A DNA stretch of 64,000 nucleotides from the NCBI RefSeq assembly GCF_900104765.1, contig NZ_LT629737.1, positions 1,550,001 through 1,614,000 of the forward strand, written 5' to 3'. The notes under the pieces were generated by a model. The model was not told the DNA's origin and did no database searches. It was given only the letters and a program-made list of their open reading frames with translations. A program made the translations under genes and the position numbers. This document shows, one piece after another, positions 19,888 through 29,409 of the stretch; the stretch's first letter is position 1, and each line of letters starts with the position of its first letter. Origin of the DNA: Gillisia sp. Hel1_33_143 (GTDB lineage Bacteria; Bacteroidota; Bacteroidia; Flavobacteriales; Flavobacteriaceae).

Positions 19888-20337
19888 ATGAGTTTACAAG
19901 AGCGTATAATGACCGAGATGAAAGCCGCAATGCGTGCTAAAGACAGCCTTAAATTAGAAGCATTACGAGCAATAAAGGGAGGTATCTTGTTAGCTCAGAC
20001 AGAAAGCGGATCTAAGGAAGCTATAACGGAAGATGCAGAATTAAAATTGCTTCAGAAACTAGTTAAGCAACGTAAAGACAGCGCCGTAATCTATAAAGAA
20101 CAAGGCAGAGAAGATCTTGCGCAACCAGAATTAGACCAAGCAGCTGTTATTGAAGAATTTTTACCGGAACAACTAAGTGTTGTAGAGGTAGAAGCTAAAG
20201 TGGATGCTATTATTGCTGAAACCGGTGCAGAAGGGATGAAAGATATGGGGAAAGTTATGGGTGCTGCTTCGCAAGAACTTGCGGGAAAAGCAGATGGAAA
20301 AACCATTTCTATGATCGTAAAGCAGAAATTAAGCTAA
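19888..20337 (+). CDS. GatB/YqeY domain-containing protein
   Basis: A 149-residue cytoplasmic protein of the YqeY family, related to the tail domain of GatB, the tRNA-dependent amidotransferase subunit. Its exact role is not established. Start chosen at ATG 19888 (MSLQERIMTEMKAAMRAKD), the usual family start; a longer frame beginning at 19843 would run through the ftsZ terminator and is rejected. The end of the protein (KADGKTISMIVKQKL) is typical. It sits just after ftsZ, a common order in Flavobacteria. Confidence 0.92.
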   Translation: MSLQERIMTEMKAAMRAKDSLKLEALRAIKGGILLAQTESGSKEAITEDAELKLLQKLVKQRKDSAVIYKEQGREDLAQPELDQAAVIEEFLPEQLSVVEVEAKVDAIIAETGAEGMKDMGKVMGAASQELAGKADGKTISMIVKQKLS

Positions 20338-20403
20338 CTATCTAAATAAATTACCAATTAGTAATTATAGCATTAATAATATCTTATAATTTCTAATTGA
20401 AAA

Positions 20404-20477
20404 GGCTCCGTGGCGCAACTGAATAGCGCATCAGATTTCGGCTCTGAGGGTTGCAGGTTTGAATCCTGCCGGGGTCA
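20404..20477 (+). tRNA. tRNA-Arg (anticodon TCG)
   Basis: A 74-nt cloverleaf. Acceptor GGCTCCG pairs with CGGGGTC using two wobble pairs, discriminator A. Anticodon stem TCAGA/TCTGA with loop TTTCGGC gives TCG. The T-arm GCAGG TTTGAAT CCTGC is intact. CCA not encoded. Confidence 0.95.
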
Positions 20478-20487
20478 CTAATAAATG

Positions 20488-20541
20488 GAACGTCCTAATT
20501 GCAAACGAGTCTACTCGAATTTGTGATTAGGACGTTCTGTT
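20488..20541 (+). terminator. Long hairpin after tRNA-Arg
   Basis: GAACGTCCTAAT (20488-20499) pairs perfectly with ATTAGGACGTTC (20526-20537), with an inner CGAG/CTCG stem. It is followed by only a short T-rich stretch (TGTTTTC). A terminator for the tRNA is likely. Confidence 0.55.
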
Positions 20542-20641
20542 TTCAAACCGAAGCTTTTAGGATTCCCGCAGCAAATCCTTCGTGACTTTCGCAGTTTTGA
20601 TAAATCAAATCTTCAAACCGAATTTACTGGAATTTGAAATT

Positions 20642-20687
20642 AAAAAAATCCGTAGAGTACTATAAAGTTCTCTACGAATTTTTTTAA
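20642..20687. terminator. Bidirectional terminator
   Basis: CGTAGAG (20651-20657) / CTCTACG (20670-20676) flanked by A7 on the left and T7 on the right, so it can stop transcription from both sides. It lies between tRNA-Arg and the convergent PLP enzyme gene. Confidence 0.85.
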
Positions 20688-20730
20688 TTTTTACTTTAAA
20701 GGAAAATGTTTCCTTTGAAAGTATGTAAGG

Positions 20731-22602
20731 CTAGATCTGATCTACAAATTTCTTAAAAACTTTTTTATGAAGTTCCAGATCAAGATCTGGAGAAACAGAA
20801 ACACGAGCTATGTAATCTTTGTCACCTTCTTTTGTTGTTCCCTGAGTAGAGGTTGCTGGTATCGTCCAGTAACAACCTTTTAATTGACCATAGCTTACAC
20901 AATACTTACTCTCGCTTGGAATTTCAGTAATCATTAAATTGATCAACTTCAGGTTTAGTTCTCTTTTATACGCTTCCTTTTCTTCTGCATTAGCCCCTTT
21001 TGTAGGAAGGTCTAGTGAAAATACCGAAGGTGTAAATCCTTCTGCTGCTAATTCTTCTGAAACAAAATTGATCTTGGCTTCCGGTAATGTTTCTTTAATA
21101 AAATTTACAAACTCTCGAGTATTCTTATAGGCGTCAAAAATCCTTTTATTCATTGACGGCAGCTGTTTAGCTAATATTTTATACTGAAGATCGGTAGCTT
21201 CGTTATCACATATACTAAGATGTAATGCTATTTTCTCCATCAATGCATCTATTTTATCATTTCCAACACAATACCCAGCGGTACATTGGCCACCACTAGG
21301 AAATTTAGAACCACTAGCATAGGAGATTGTTCTCACGGTAGATAAAATTTCACCTTCTCCTAAAAAGTGAAGATTAGGACAAAATGTTTGATCTAATATA
21401 AAAACCGGATCTATGGCAGTATCACCATTTGATGTTTTACGAACCGCGCTTAAGGCTTCTTTCAATTTCTGAAGATCTGGAACCTCTACTCTTGGATTTG
21501 TAGGTATTTCTGCAATAATATAAGGTACTGCATCTTCTTTAGCTACTGTATCTAAAATGGTATTTATACTTTGTACCATCTCATTATCTCCGTCTACCGG
21601 CAAATCTACCACTTCCACATTCTCAAGACAAGCTGCCACTCTTCTTGCCTGATCATTGGTGCCACCATAGCAGTTTGGCGGAACTATGAATTTTACAGCC
21701 TTTCCGGGGTGATTTATGTAAGCATCGTGAACAAGACCCATCATAATAGCATATTGAATAGAGAGTCCGCTAGAAGCTACAATAGGATCTAAATTAGTTC
21801 CTGTAATGACTTTTATAGATTTTAAAACACTGTTTTTATCTGCTTCATCTATATTTTTAAATTCTAAAGTTGAATGTGCTACCATCGCTTTAAGTGCGGT
21901 GAATGAATCTGCTGGAGTCATTGCTATGGTCTCTCTCCTTCTTACATGTTGAATGTCGGAAATATAATCTTCATTTTCTTCTCCGTTAACAATCATCACG
22001 CTTCCCAAAGAAGTATGAAAATTAACTAAGAAATCCATTCCTAAAGATTTAGATACTAATTCTGTATCTATATTTCCAACTTCTTTTTGTTCTGAAAGGT
22101 ATATGGTAGTAGCTTCGGAGTTAAGCTTACTCAAATTTGGAATTTCTTTTATGCCTTCTATCTTCTGAAGATCGAACTTATAGTCATATATATTCTGTAC
22201 TATTTCAGCATTAAAATGTAAGGGAAGATCTCCAGAATAGAAAATCTGAGTTTTTTTACGCTCCAAAGAATTTTTTCTAAGAATAGCTAGAATAGGCGTT
22301 GTTCTTGAAGAAAAACTAATTACATTATCTGCTTTGATATTGTTTAATTTTGCAATGCTCCATTCTAATAATGAGGATAAAGGATGTCCCAATCTTATAT
22401 AATCATAAGCAGTAGGTAATATCTTTAGAGCTGCGGTGCTAGAATCGTTGCTATGGTATAAAGTTTCAAACTGATCTAAAAATTGAATTTTAGCCATTTT
22501 TTCATCATAAATATCTAATCGATGCGTTGTTAGATTCAACCAGTCTTTTGGCATATTTTCTAATACATCTTCTATATACTTCAATATTTTATCTTCTTTC
22601 AT
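20731..22602 (-). CDS. PLP-dependent Cys/Met-metabolism family enzyme with long N-terminal extension
   Basis: The C-terminal part (about residues 230-623) resembles the fold-type I PLP enzymes of the cystathionine gamma-synthase/methionine gamma-lyase family. The PLP-binding lysine is K433 in SGSKFPSGG, with the preceding aspartate of the PLP ring in FILDQTFCPN (about 408) and a Gly-rich phosphate loop near NCYGGTNDQ (about 310). Usual family members have about 390 residues; this one has about 230 extra at the N-terminus with no motif I recognise, which may be a degenerate second copy or a separate regulatory domain. Reaction and substrate cannot be told from sequence. It stands alone on the minus strand, with terminators on both sides. 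Confidence 0.8.
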   Translation of the reverse strand: MKEDKILKYIEDVLENMPKDWLNLTTHRLDIYDEKMAKIQFLDQFETLYHSNDSSTAALKILPTAYDYIRLGHPLSSLLEWSIAKLNNIKADNVISFSSRTTPILAILRKNSLERKKTQIFYSGDLPLHFNAEIVQNIYDYKFDLQKIEGIKEIPNLSKLNSEATTIYLSEQKEVGNIDTELVSKSLGMDFLVNFHTSLGSVMIVNGEENEDYISDIQHVRRRETIAMTPADSFTALKAMVAHSTLEFKNIDEADKNSVLKSIKVITGTNLDPIVASSGLSIQYAIMMGLVHDAYINHPGKAVKFIVPPNCYGGTNDQARRVAACLENVEVVDLPVDGDNEMVQSINTILDTVAKEDAVPYIIAEIPTNPRVEVPDLQKLKEALSAVRKTSNGDTAIDPVFILDQTFCPNLHFLGEGEILSTVRTISYASGSKFPSGGQCTAGYCVGNDKIDALMEKIALHLSICDNEATDLQYKILAKQLPSMNKRIFDAYKNTREFVNFIKETLPEAKINFVSEELAAEGFTPSVFSLDLPTKGANAEEKEAYKRELNLKLINLMITEIPSESKYCVSYGQLKGCYWTIPATSTQGTTKEGDKDYIARVSVSPDLDLELHKKVFKKFVDQI

Positions 22603-23008
22603 AATTTGATGCTTTGATAGCGGATAATATACATTAATTAGGATTTTTTAGACGTAATACTAACTAATTTCTTGCATAGTGAAATAGACTTTACTTATGC
22701 TTGAGACATTTAAAATAAATAACAGAAAGAAATCTTTATTACATGCAGACTGTAACGTGCTGAATATATTGAAATAACAAGGATAGAAATAGAAAACCAC
22801 TATCAACAAATAGTTTCTAGTGGTTTTGTAATTAAATTTTAGAGATATCGCATATACTATTGCATACAAGAAAATATTAAATCCCTACATAAAATATATC
22901 CTTCAGTAGCAATGGTAACTAAAATAGTAGCAGCCACCTCTAATTTTTTGTAAATCTATAACTTTAGAGAAGTATAAAATTAGTCATTTAGTAAACGTGC
23001 TAGATTTC
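22603..23008. other. Intergenic region between two minus-strand units
   Basis: A 406-base gap. It holds the terminator of the sensor kinase gene (22793-22827) and the unrecognised promoter of the PLP enzyme. A 69-codon open frame inside it on the minus strand has no coding character. Nothing else was seen. Confidence 0.6.
22793..22827 (-). terminator. Terminator of the kinase/regulator unit
   Basis: AAAACCACTA (22793-22802) pairs perfectly with TAGTGGTTTT (22818-22827). On the minus strand it follows the sensor kinase stop by about 180 nt. Confidence 0.7.
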
Positions 23009-25999
23009 TTAGTAATCGTTAGGCTTAAGTTGCAGAGTAACAATAGTACCAGAACTTTGCTTTGAATTAATTTTTACTGCCGTATCGGTATCATAGCCCA
23101 ACAATGATAATCGCTCTTTTACCAAAATAATTCCTTTGGAGACATGCAATTTATTATCTGAGATCTTCGAGATCCCAATCCCATTATCTTTAATTTTACA
23201 TTCCAACGTCTTGTCGGGCAGTAATTTAAAAGACACTTTTAATGTAGGTTCAGAAATACTAGGGGGGAAGGCATGAATAAAAACATTCTCTACAAACGTT
23301 TGAAGTAGCATAGTTGGAATTTTTACATCATATACATCTATCTTGGAATCTACCGCTATATTTACATGGATCTTATTATTGAATCTTGTATTTTCAACCC
23401 GCATATATAGCTGAAGGTACTCTATTTCTTCTACCAGTAAGATGCATTGCTTAGTGCAATGATCTAAGTTTAACCTAATTAGTTTGGCAAAATCTCCCAG
23501 AAAGCTTGTAGCATTGTCTATATCTCTGTCTACGATGTAACTTTGTATTGAATTCATAGCGTTGAATATGAAATGGGGATTCATTTGCGCTAATAGTGCT
23601 TCCATCTTAGTTTCTTCCAAACGCTTTTGGATCATACTTTTTTGCTCTTCAAAATTTTTATTTTGTCTAATTTGAATTTTGTATAAGGTATATACCATCA
23701 TAGAAATTATTGCGAAGATCAAAAACATAAACCACCATGTTTTCCAAAATGGTGGTTGTATTGCTAATTTAATTAAAGACTGAGTATAACTTAAACCTGT
23801 GCTTCTATCTAATACTCTTACTGTAATGTTGTAGTCTTTGGTGGGTAAGAATGGTAAGAAAATTTCTGGTTTAGATGATGGCGGACTCCAGTCCTCCTGT
23901 TCAGTTAATCTATATTGATAGGTTAATTTATGAGGGTAAGGATGAGCATTGGTACTAAATTTTAAGAGAATAGTGTTTTCGTTATAAGACAATACTATTT
24001 GCTCCTTTTGATTTTTCTCTTTAAAATTAAATTTGCGATTATTAATTAATACCTTTTTTAACCATATTTCATCTATTAACGATCTTAAAGTATTTACACT
24101 CTTTAGATCTATACTATAATATCCATTATCACTACCAACAAATAAATTATCATCAAATATAGTTGCGCTTAACAGTGGCTGCTGTAATCCTTGCTCTTCA
24201 TCTAAAAAGATAAACTTGTTATTTTTATAAATTGTTATTCCCTTTTCGGTGCCTATTATCAACGCTCTATTATGACCTTTCAGAAATGAGATAGAATTAC
24301 CAAGGATCTTTGCTCGAGGTATTTTCCTTAACAGTTGAAAAGTATCTTCATCATTTATAATAAAAACATCTCCGAATTCATTCGAAACTGCTAGATCATT
24401 TTCGATTGAAGTAATATGTTTTAATTTTTTTTCGTTCCATATATTTTCTTTAAAAAAAGACTTGAATTTGTTGTTCTCCCAACTATAAAGACCTGAAAAG
24501 ATGGATATGAGATAGGTTTTACTAGCTTGCTGAAAACTATTTACCACCATGGTGGGCGTATTAGAATCTGCTGGATTATAATAAGTGTTTTCTAATTTGT
24601 CTAGATCATTAAATATCCTAAGTCCGCCATATGGGTTTGTTTCTATGAGATCTCCTTTTGTCGTAAAGTTGATCTCTTCGGAATGTAAGGGAAGGTATTT
24701 TGCAAGATCTCCGGCAGGTGTAATAGCAAATATTCCAATATTTGTGTTAAGCCAGAATTTATTGGCAGAGACCTTAATATCATAAAAATTAATTGCTTCT
24801 GCTCTAATATTGTAATCTAATTCGTAAAAATCGTCTTGATGTTTTGGTAATGGAATCCTAGTAGTACGAATGTAATTCTCTTGCCATTCTTTAAATTGGG
24901 AAAGTGATATAGTTAGCTCTTTTTCCTCCTTAGATAGAATAAGATCTTTATTTGATAATATTGCGGTTGTACTGTCAGTTTTGGCAAAGCCAAGGATTCG
25001 ATGTTCTGGAAGACTATGAAATTTAATTTTATTGTTCAATTTTATCTCATAGTAGCCGGAATCTTTGGTTCCAATAAATAATTTATCAAATTTTTTACTG
25101 TAAGCTAAAGAAATAATCTGATTGCTTGAGACACTAAAATCTGAAGCTCTAGATACCATTTTATGGTTTATAATTTCATAGATCCCTCCATTACTATCAT
25201 ATATCCCCCAAGCGGCAGCAAAAATTTTATTATCCTTGGTCTTAACATAATCCCATATAATAGATTCTCCAACTTTTATTTTTGGATTGGGGCTATTACT
25301 TAAGTATTCAGAGATTTTGCCCTTTGTGTAAAAGCCCTTATTGCTACTGTAGATACTATCATTATTCTTTAAAATGGAATAATTATACTTATGGTTATTT
25401 ACCTTAATTAATTTTTTTTGTTCATTCTCTGTAACAATTTTAAAGACGCCGGAATTGTAGGTGATCACAAACAACTCATTTTGATATTCCAAGAAATCCT
25501 GCACTCTAAATAGCGTAGTAGATGTTGCTGGTTTTAAAGATGATATTTTGAGAGTGTTTACATCAATAATCGAAACACCATCACTGGTACCTACCAACAT
25601 AGAATTTCTATAAGAATATAGCTTAGTGATCTCGTTATTTACTAAGCCATCTTGCTCTGAGATCACTTTAAATTCTGTTCCGTTGTAAATGCTAATTCCC
25701 TCCCCGTAACTACCAAACCAGAGCCTATATTTTTTATCTTCAGCTATGGCCCAACAACTATTTAGCGCTAAACCATCTTCTACAAAAAAATTAGTAAAAA
25801 TATCATTCTCTTTTTTTACCAACCCATTCTCAGTACCAATCCAAAGAACGTCTTTACTATCTATAAATAATGACCTAACGGTGTTGTTTGGTAATTCATT
25901 TGCCGCTGTATAATTTTTACTGGGAAAATTTTGCGCTACAGCAATTTGAACCCATAATAATAAGAGTGGGAGAAGTTTAATTATTCTGAAGTATTGCAT
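23009..25999 (-). CDS. Beta-propeller sensor histidine kinase (LytS-type)
   Basis: Inner-membrane sensor with 996 residues. Signal peptide (1-22, ending VAQ), then a periplasmic double-propeller-like region (about 25-650) built of repeats such as DVLWIGTENGLVK and RLWFGSYGEGISIYN, a Y_Y_Y-type beta domain (about 665-745), one membrane helix (about 752-775), a short coiled coil, and a His_kinase/HATPase module. The phosphoacceptor is H809 in NPHFIFNAMNSIQ, with an ATPase end containing DNGIGI and SSGTIVTL. This is a LytS/YehU-type kinase with a reg_prop input, the plan used in many Bacteroidota glycan- or nutrient-sensing systems, although here no SusCD pair is adjacent. Its gene overlaps the regulator gene by 23 nt. 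Confidence 0.9.
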   Translation of the reverse strand: MQYFRIIKLLPLLLLWVQIAVAQNFPSKNYTAANELPNNTVRSLFIDSKDVLWIGTENGLVKKENDIFTNFFVEDGLALNSCWAIAEDKKYRLWFGSYGEGISIYNGTEFKVISEQDGLVNNEITKLYSYRNSMLVGTSDGVSIIDVNTLKISSLKPATSTTLFRVQDFLEYQNELFVITYNSGVFKIVTENEQKKLIKVNNHKYNYSILKNNDSIYSSNKGFYTKGKISEYLSNSPNPKIKVGESIIWDYVKTKDNKIFAAAWGIYDSNGGIYEIINHKMVSRASDFSVSSNQIISLAYSKKFDKLFIGTKDSGYYEIKLNNKIKFHSLPEHRILGFAKTDSTTAILSNKDLILSKEEKELTISLSQFKEWQENYIRTTRIPLPKHQDDFYELDYNIRAEAINFYDIKVSANKFWLNTNIGIFAITPAGDLAKYLPLHSEEINFTTKGDLIETNPYGGLRIFNDLDKLENTYYNPADSNTPTMVVNSFQQASKTYLISIFSGLYSWENNKFKSFFKENIWNEKKLKHITSIENDLAVSNEFGDVFIINDEDTFQLLRKIPRAKILGNSISFLKGHNRALIIGTEKGITIYKNNKFIFLDEEQGLQQPLLSATIFDDNLFVGSDNGYYSIDLKSVNTLRSLIDEIWLKKVLINNRKFNFKEKNQKEQIVLSYNENTILLKFSTNAHPYPHKLTYQYRLTEQEDWSPPSSKPEIFLPFLPTKDYNITVRVLDRSTGLSYTQSLIKLAIQPPFWKTWWFMFLIFAIISMMVYTLYKIQIRQNKNFEEQKSMIQKRLEETKMEALLAQMNPHFIFNAMNSIQSYIVDRDIDNATSFLGDFAKLIRLNLDHCTKQCILLVEEIEYLQLYMRVENTRFNNKIHVNIAVDSKIDVYDVKIPTMLLQTFVENVFIHAFPPSISEPTLKVSFKLLPDKTLECKIKDNGIGISKISDNKLHVSKGIILVKERLSLLGYDTDTAVKINSKQSSGTIVTLQLKPNDY

Positions 26000-26729
26000 T
26001 TATAAAATCTTCTTCTTTTCTAAAAGAAACCGGAAGTTTCTCCCCATTGGTTAATTCTACCTCTTTGTTTGCTTTGTGGTATCTAACCAAGTAATTCATA
26101 TTGATTACATAGGATTTATGTATTCTTTTAAATGAAGTATCCGGAAGGATCTCCTCTACATATTTTAATGTTTTAGTTACGGTCTTACTTATGCCATCTA
26201 TCTTTTTAATAAACGTATAATTGCTTTCTGCTTTACAATATAAGATTTGATTGGCATGAATAAGCTCATAACCCTCATTAGTAGGAAACGCTAATTTGCT
26301 AACATTCTGGTCATTCACATTTAAATTTTCTAGTAACAGTGCCAGCTTCTTTTGTGCAAAGCTTCCTTGATTCTTATCTTCAAATCTTTTGATAGCCGGG
26401 GCAAGATCTACATGATTAATAGGTTTTAATAAATAATCCAGAGCACTCCGTTTGATAGCTTTTATAGCGAATTGATTATAGGCAGTAATAAAAATGACCT
26501 GAAATTTTATAACCTCAAAATATTTGAAAAGCTCAAATCCATTCTTTTCCGGCATTTGAATATCTAAAAATACTAGCTCCGGTTCATGATCTTTTATTGC
26601 TATCACACCTTCATCTACAGAATTGCATTTCTGTACTATATTAAACTTATTTGGGAAGTACCTTTCCAGGGTTTTTTCAAGTAAACTTTGAGCGTTAAGT
26701 TCATCGTCTATAATAACTGCTTTTATCAT
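25977..26729 (-). CDS. LytTR-family response regulator
   Basis: Receiver domain (about 1-118) with acidic pocket DD at residues 8-9, phosphoacceptor D56 in VFLDIQMPEKNGFE, and K107 in YLLKPI; then a LytTR DNA-binding domain (about 150-250, ESNYTFIKKIDG, FKRIHKSYVINMNYL). 250 residues, normal for the AlgR/LytR group. It overlaps the kinase gene by 23 nt, so the pair is a coupled two-component system. Target genes are not evident in the window. Confidence 0.94.
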   Translation of the reverse strand: MIKAVIIDDELNAQSLLEKTLERYFPNKFNIVQKCNSVDEGVIAIKDHEPELVFLDIQMPEKNGFELFKYFEVIKFQVIFITAYNQFAIKAIKRSALDYLLKPINHVDLAPAIKRFEDKNQGSFAQKKLALLLENLNVNDQNVSKLAFPTNEGYELIHANQILYCKAESNYTFIKKIDGISKTVTKTLKYVEEILPDTSFKRIHKSYVINMNYLVRYHKANKEVELTNGEKLPVSFRKEEDFINAILQNN

Positions 26730-26956
26730 AAAATAAAACTACTAATAAATCCTGAATTAGTCTCTTTTTAACTCTCAAAGCTTATAGATAGTAGCTATTT
26801 TTGATATTTTCAGAGATTCAAAATATCTTATTTTTGGAAAAATATTAGAATTCAAGTTAGTGGTTTATTACTTTGATCACATTGTATATCTAAAAATAAT
26901 ACATCAGCCACTAATTTGTATTTTGAAACAACATTTTCAAGAGGTGTATAACTATA

Positions 26957-26983
26957 TTGATAATGGATAATTTTATAATATTG
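26957..26983 (+). promoter_or_regulatory. Putative promoter of the methyltransferase gene
   Basis: TTG (26957-26959), 16-bp spacer, then TAATATTG (26976-26983), which differs from TAnnTTTG at one base. It lies 22 nt upstream of the ATG. Confidence 0.4.
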
Positions 26984-27005
26984 GCAGGTAATCCAATATT
27001 CTTTT

Positions 27006-27683
27006 ATGAAACAGAGAACAGATAATCCTAAGAAAGAAAAGAAAGCTTGGCCTACTAAAGATGCTATGGCACAGATCTATGAGAAGAATCTTTGGGGTTC
27101 TAATCAATCTGAATTCTATTCTGGGTTAGGATCTCACGATCCTGAAATTATAAATCCATATTTAGAAGTAGTAAGCTCTTTTCTATCAACTTTTAATCCT
27201 CGATTAACAGTTTGTGATCTGGGTTGTGGCGATTTTAATGTTGGTAGTAAGTTAATTGATTTTACTAAAAAATATTATGCGATAGATATAGTAGAATCTC
27301 TAATTGAATACAATAAAACAAGGTTTAAGGAAGAAGATCTAAAATTTTTATGTTTAGATATTGCGGAAGATAGTTTGCCGGTAGCAGATTGTGTTATAGT
27401 AAGACAGGTTTTGCAACATCTGTCTAATGCTGAGGTGGCGCGTGTTGTGAAAAAATTAATAGATTTTAAATATGTTATTTTAACAGAACACCTTCCCGAT
27501 AAAAATTTTGAGCCCAATATGGATATAATTTCCGGGCAGGGAACACGGTTGAAAAAGAATAGTGGCATTAATTTGTTGGCTTCGCCTTTCAACTTAGAAG
27601 TTTATAGGCAAAGAGAACTATTGTCGGTTAGATCTCCAAATTTTAAAGGCTTCATAGTAACAACTTTATATCAGCTTTACTGA
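27006..27683 (+). CDS. Class I SAM-dependent methyltransferase
   Basis: 225 residues. The SAM-binding motif VCDLGCGDFNVG (about residue 70) is followed by an acidic end of strand 2 (AIDIVESLIEYN) and motif CVIVRQVLQHLSN (about 130), a form common in small-molecule or protein methyltransferases. The substrate cannot be told. It stands alone between divergent and convergent neighbours. Confidence 0.82.
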   Translation: MKQRTDNPKKEKKAWPTKDAMAQIYEKNLWGSNQSEFYSGLGSHDPEIINPYLEVVSSFLSTFNPRLTVCDLGCGDFNVGSKLIDFTKKYYAIDIVESLIEYNKTRFKEEDLKFLCLDIAEDSLPVADCVIVRQVLQHLSNAEVARVVKKLIDFKYVILTEHLPDKNFEPNMDIISGQGTRLKKNSGINLLASPFNLEVYRQRELLSVRSPNFKGFIVTTLYQLY

Positions 27684-27753
27684 GTACTATTTTAGTGCTT
27701 ATTAAATGAGAAATATTTAAAAATCATCAGGTTTTTGTGAAAGCGTGGAATAA

Positions 27754-28500
27754 TTATTCATCATCCTGTTTAAATTTTAACCAGGTTTCAAGAAGAAAAA
27801 TTTCTATCCTTCCTTTGTTATTAGAATCAATGATTTCTTGAACATTTTCTTCTTCAGCAGCTAGATAGATTAGTCTTCCTATTTGTTTTTCGGATAAGCC
27901 AATAGCGTTCTGTAAAAAATCACGATGTCCTTCTAAGATGCCAATGTTTTTTATTTTTCGTTCTAGTTTAATGTTCTTTTTTAATTGTTTTGTTCTACCA
28001 TTAATAGCATTTAGAATTGGATCTACCTCCAACGAACCGCCTAGAAGCCCAAGAAGATGTATCCATTTGAAATCTCCTGCGGTTTCTAGTCTTCTTTCAT
28101 ATTGTGTATAGGATCTTATCTCTTTAAGTATTATGCCAAGACTTACTGCATTTATTTTAGAAACATCAGTAATATTAACTTCTTCTAATTGATTAGTAAT
28201 ATTTGTCATACTTATAATGAGGTTGTTATTCTCGATATTTTTAGCATCCACAAATTCAATGTGATCTTTCATTCCTATATGGGAGAAAATAAGAGTATCT
28301 CCCAATTTGGTGAGAAGAGAGAATTCTCCATTCATATCTGTGATTAAAGATCTGCCGGTAGATATATTTTTGAGATATACATTCTCCAGAATACTAAGAT
28401 TATTCAGCACTCGGCCATCTAGCATAGTTCGTTCCTGCGCATTTGTACATAGCGTAAAAAAGCAAACACAAAGTGCATAAAAAATTTTTGATTTTCCCAT
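27754..28500 (-). CDS. Carboxypeptidase-regulatory-like (CarboxypepD_reg-like) secreted protein
   Basis: 248 residues with a signal peptide (about 1-21, ending TNAQ). The following beta-sandwich (about 25-100) matches the CarboxypepD_reg-like pattern: GRVLNNLSILENVYLKNISTG, a TDMNGEFSL turn and LIFSHIGMK. The rest is alpha-helical and of unknown function. Such domains usually precede TonB-dependent receptors, but here the protein ends without a barrel, so it is probably a stand-alone periplasmic or outer-membrane-associated protein. Confidence 0.75.
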   Translation of the reverse strand: MGKSKIFYALCVCFFTLCTNAQERTMLDGRVLNNLSILENVYLKNISTGRSLITDMNGEFSLLTKLGDTLIFSHIGMKDHIEFVDAKNIENNNLIISMTNITNQLEEVNITDVSKINAVSLGIILKEIRSYTQYERRLETAGDFKWIHLLGLLGGSLEVDPILNAINGRTKQLKKNIKLERKIKNIGILEGHRDFLQNAIGLSEKQIGRLIYLAAEEENVQEIIDSNNKGRIEIFLLETWLKFKQDDE

Positions 28501-28713
28501 TTTTGGTTTGCAGACTAAAGTTTTTCTGAATTAGAACTACATCAGAATTTCTTGTAGCCCAATATACTATTTAATACAAATGGTAATTATATGAAATTTA
28601 TATAATATTGCTAGATATTGTGATGGCTTATTAAGGAGAAGAAGATTATACTGAAGGTATCTAGTTTAAAATGTATAACAAATTCATAATCATTATTAAT
28701 ACAGATATAATAG

Positions 28714-28746
28714 AAAAAAACCTTCCAAAATAGTGGAAGGTTTTTT
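28714..28746 (-). terminator. Terminator of the TetR-controlled operon
   Basis: AAAAAACCTTCC (28715-28726) pairs with GGAAGGTTTTTT (28735-28746). It lies just downstream of the carboxymuconolactone-decarboxylase-like gene; the T-run lies on either side so it may act in both directions. Confidence 0.85.
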
Positions 28747-28789
28747 CATTTTTAAATAGAATAATTTAAAGTAGTTAAGATATAACCTC

Positions 28790-29353
28790 TTATTTACTCC
28801 ATGCATATGGTTGAAATCCTTTATCTAAAGGAGTTTGAGCTACACGATTAGTATAGTTGCTTATCACCTTTTGAGACAATCCAAGAATAATTTCTAATAA
28901 GTGTCTCTGATTATATCCTGCAGCGTAGAATGCATCTATTTCTTCTTGAGAAATATTACCTCGGTTTCTAGTTAAGGATAAAGTTGCGTTGTGTAGCGCT
29001 TGAAGCTTATCTGATGGTAACTCTGTTCTATTTCTTAGAGCGTCAGATATTGCATCATCTACTTTCATTGCTTTTGAAATACCTGTATGTGCAGGTACAC
29101 AGTAATGGCATTCGTGTTCTACATTTATAGTTTGCCATACAACGGTAAGTTCGTCATTATTGAATGATGAATTTACAAATAGCTCATGCAGGTTTTGGTA
29201 AGCTTCTAATAATTCTGGAGCTTCTGCCAATACACCATGTAAATTTGGAACATAGCCATAAGCTTTTTGGGATTTTTCCAGTAAAGACTTACTCTTCTCC
29301 GGAGCGGTTTCTAAAGTGTGAACTTTTAAATTTTCATTTTTTGAAGTACTCAT
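28790..29353 (-). CDS. Carboxymuconolactone decarboxylase / AhpD-like family protein
   Basis: 187 residues, all-helical, with the AhpD-type redox signature E-C-x-x-C-x-x-x-H seen as HECHYCVPAHTGI (about residue 80). Proteins with this motif act as thiol peroxidase partners or related oxidoreductases; this one resembles the longer uncharacterised peroxidase-related branch. It is the last gene of a minus-strand unit with the TetR regulator and a small secreted protein, suggesting induction by a reactive or toxic compound. Confidence 0.85.
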   Translation of the reverse strand: MSTSKNENLKVHTLETAPEKSKSLLEKSQKAYGYVPNLHGVLAEAPELLEAYQNLHELFVNSSFNNDELTVVWQTINVEHECHYCVPAHTGISKAMKVDDAISDALRNRTELPSDKLQALHNATLSLTRNRGNISQEEIDAFYAAGYNQRHLLEIILGLSQKVISNYTNRVAQTPLDKGFQPYAWSK

Positions 29354-29409
29354 AATTGTAAATATTTGAATTAATTATTATTATTGTTAAATCTTCTTTT
29401 TTTAGCCTT

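Noticed and set aside
22660-22869. Minus-strand frame of 69 codons in the gap before the PLP enzyme
   Set aside because: It spans the kinase terminator hairpin and has a composition unlike neighbours.
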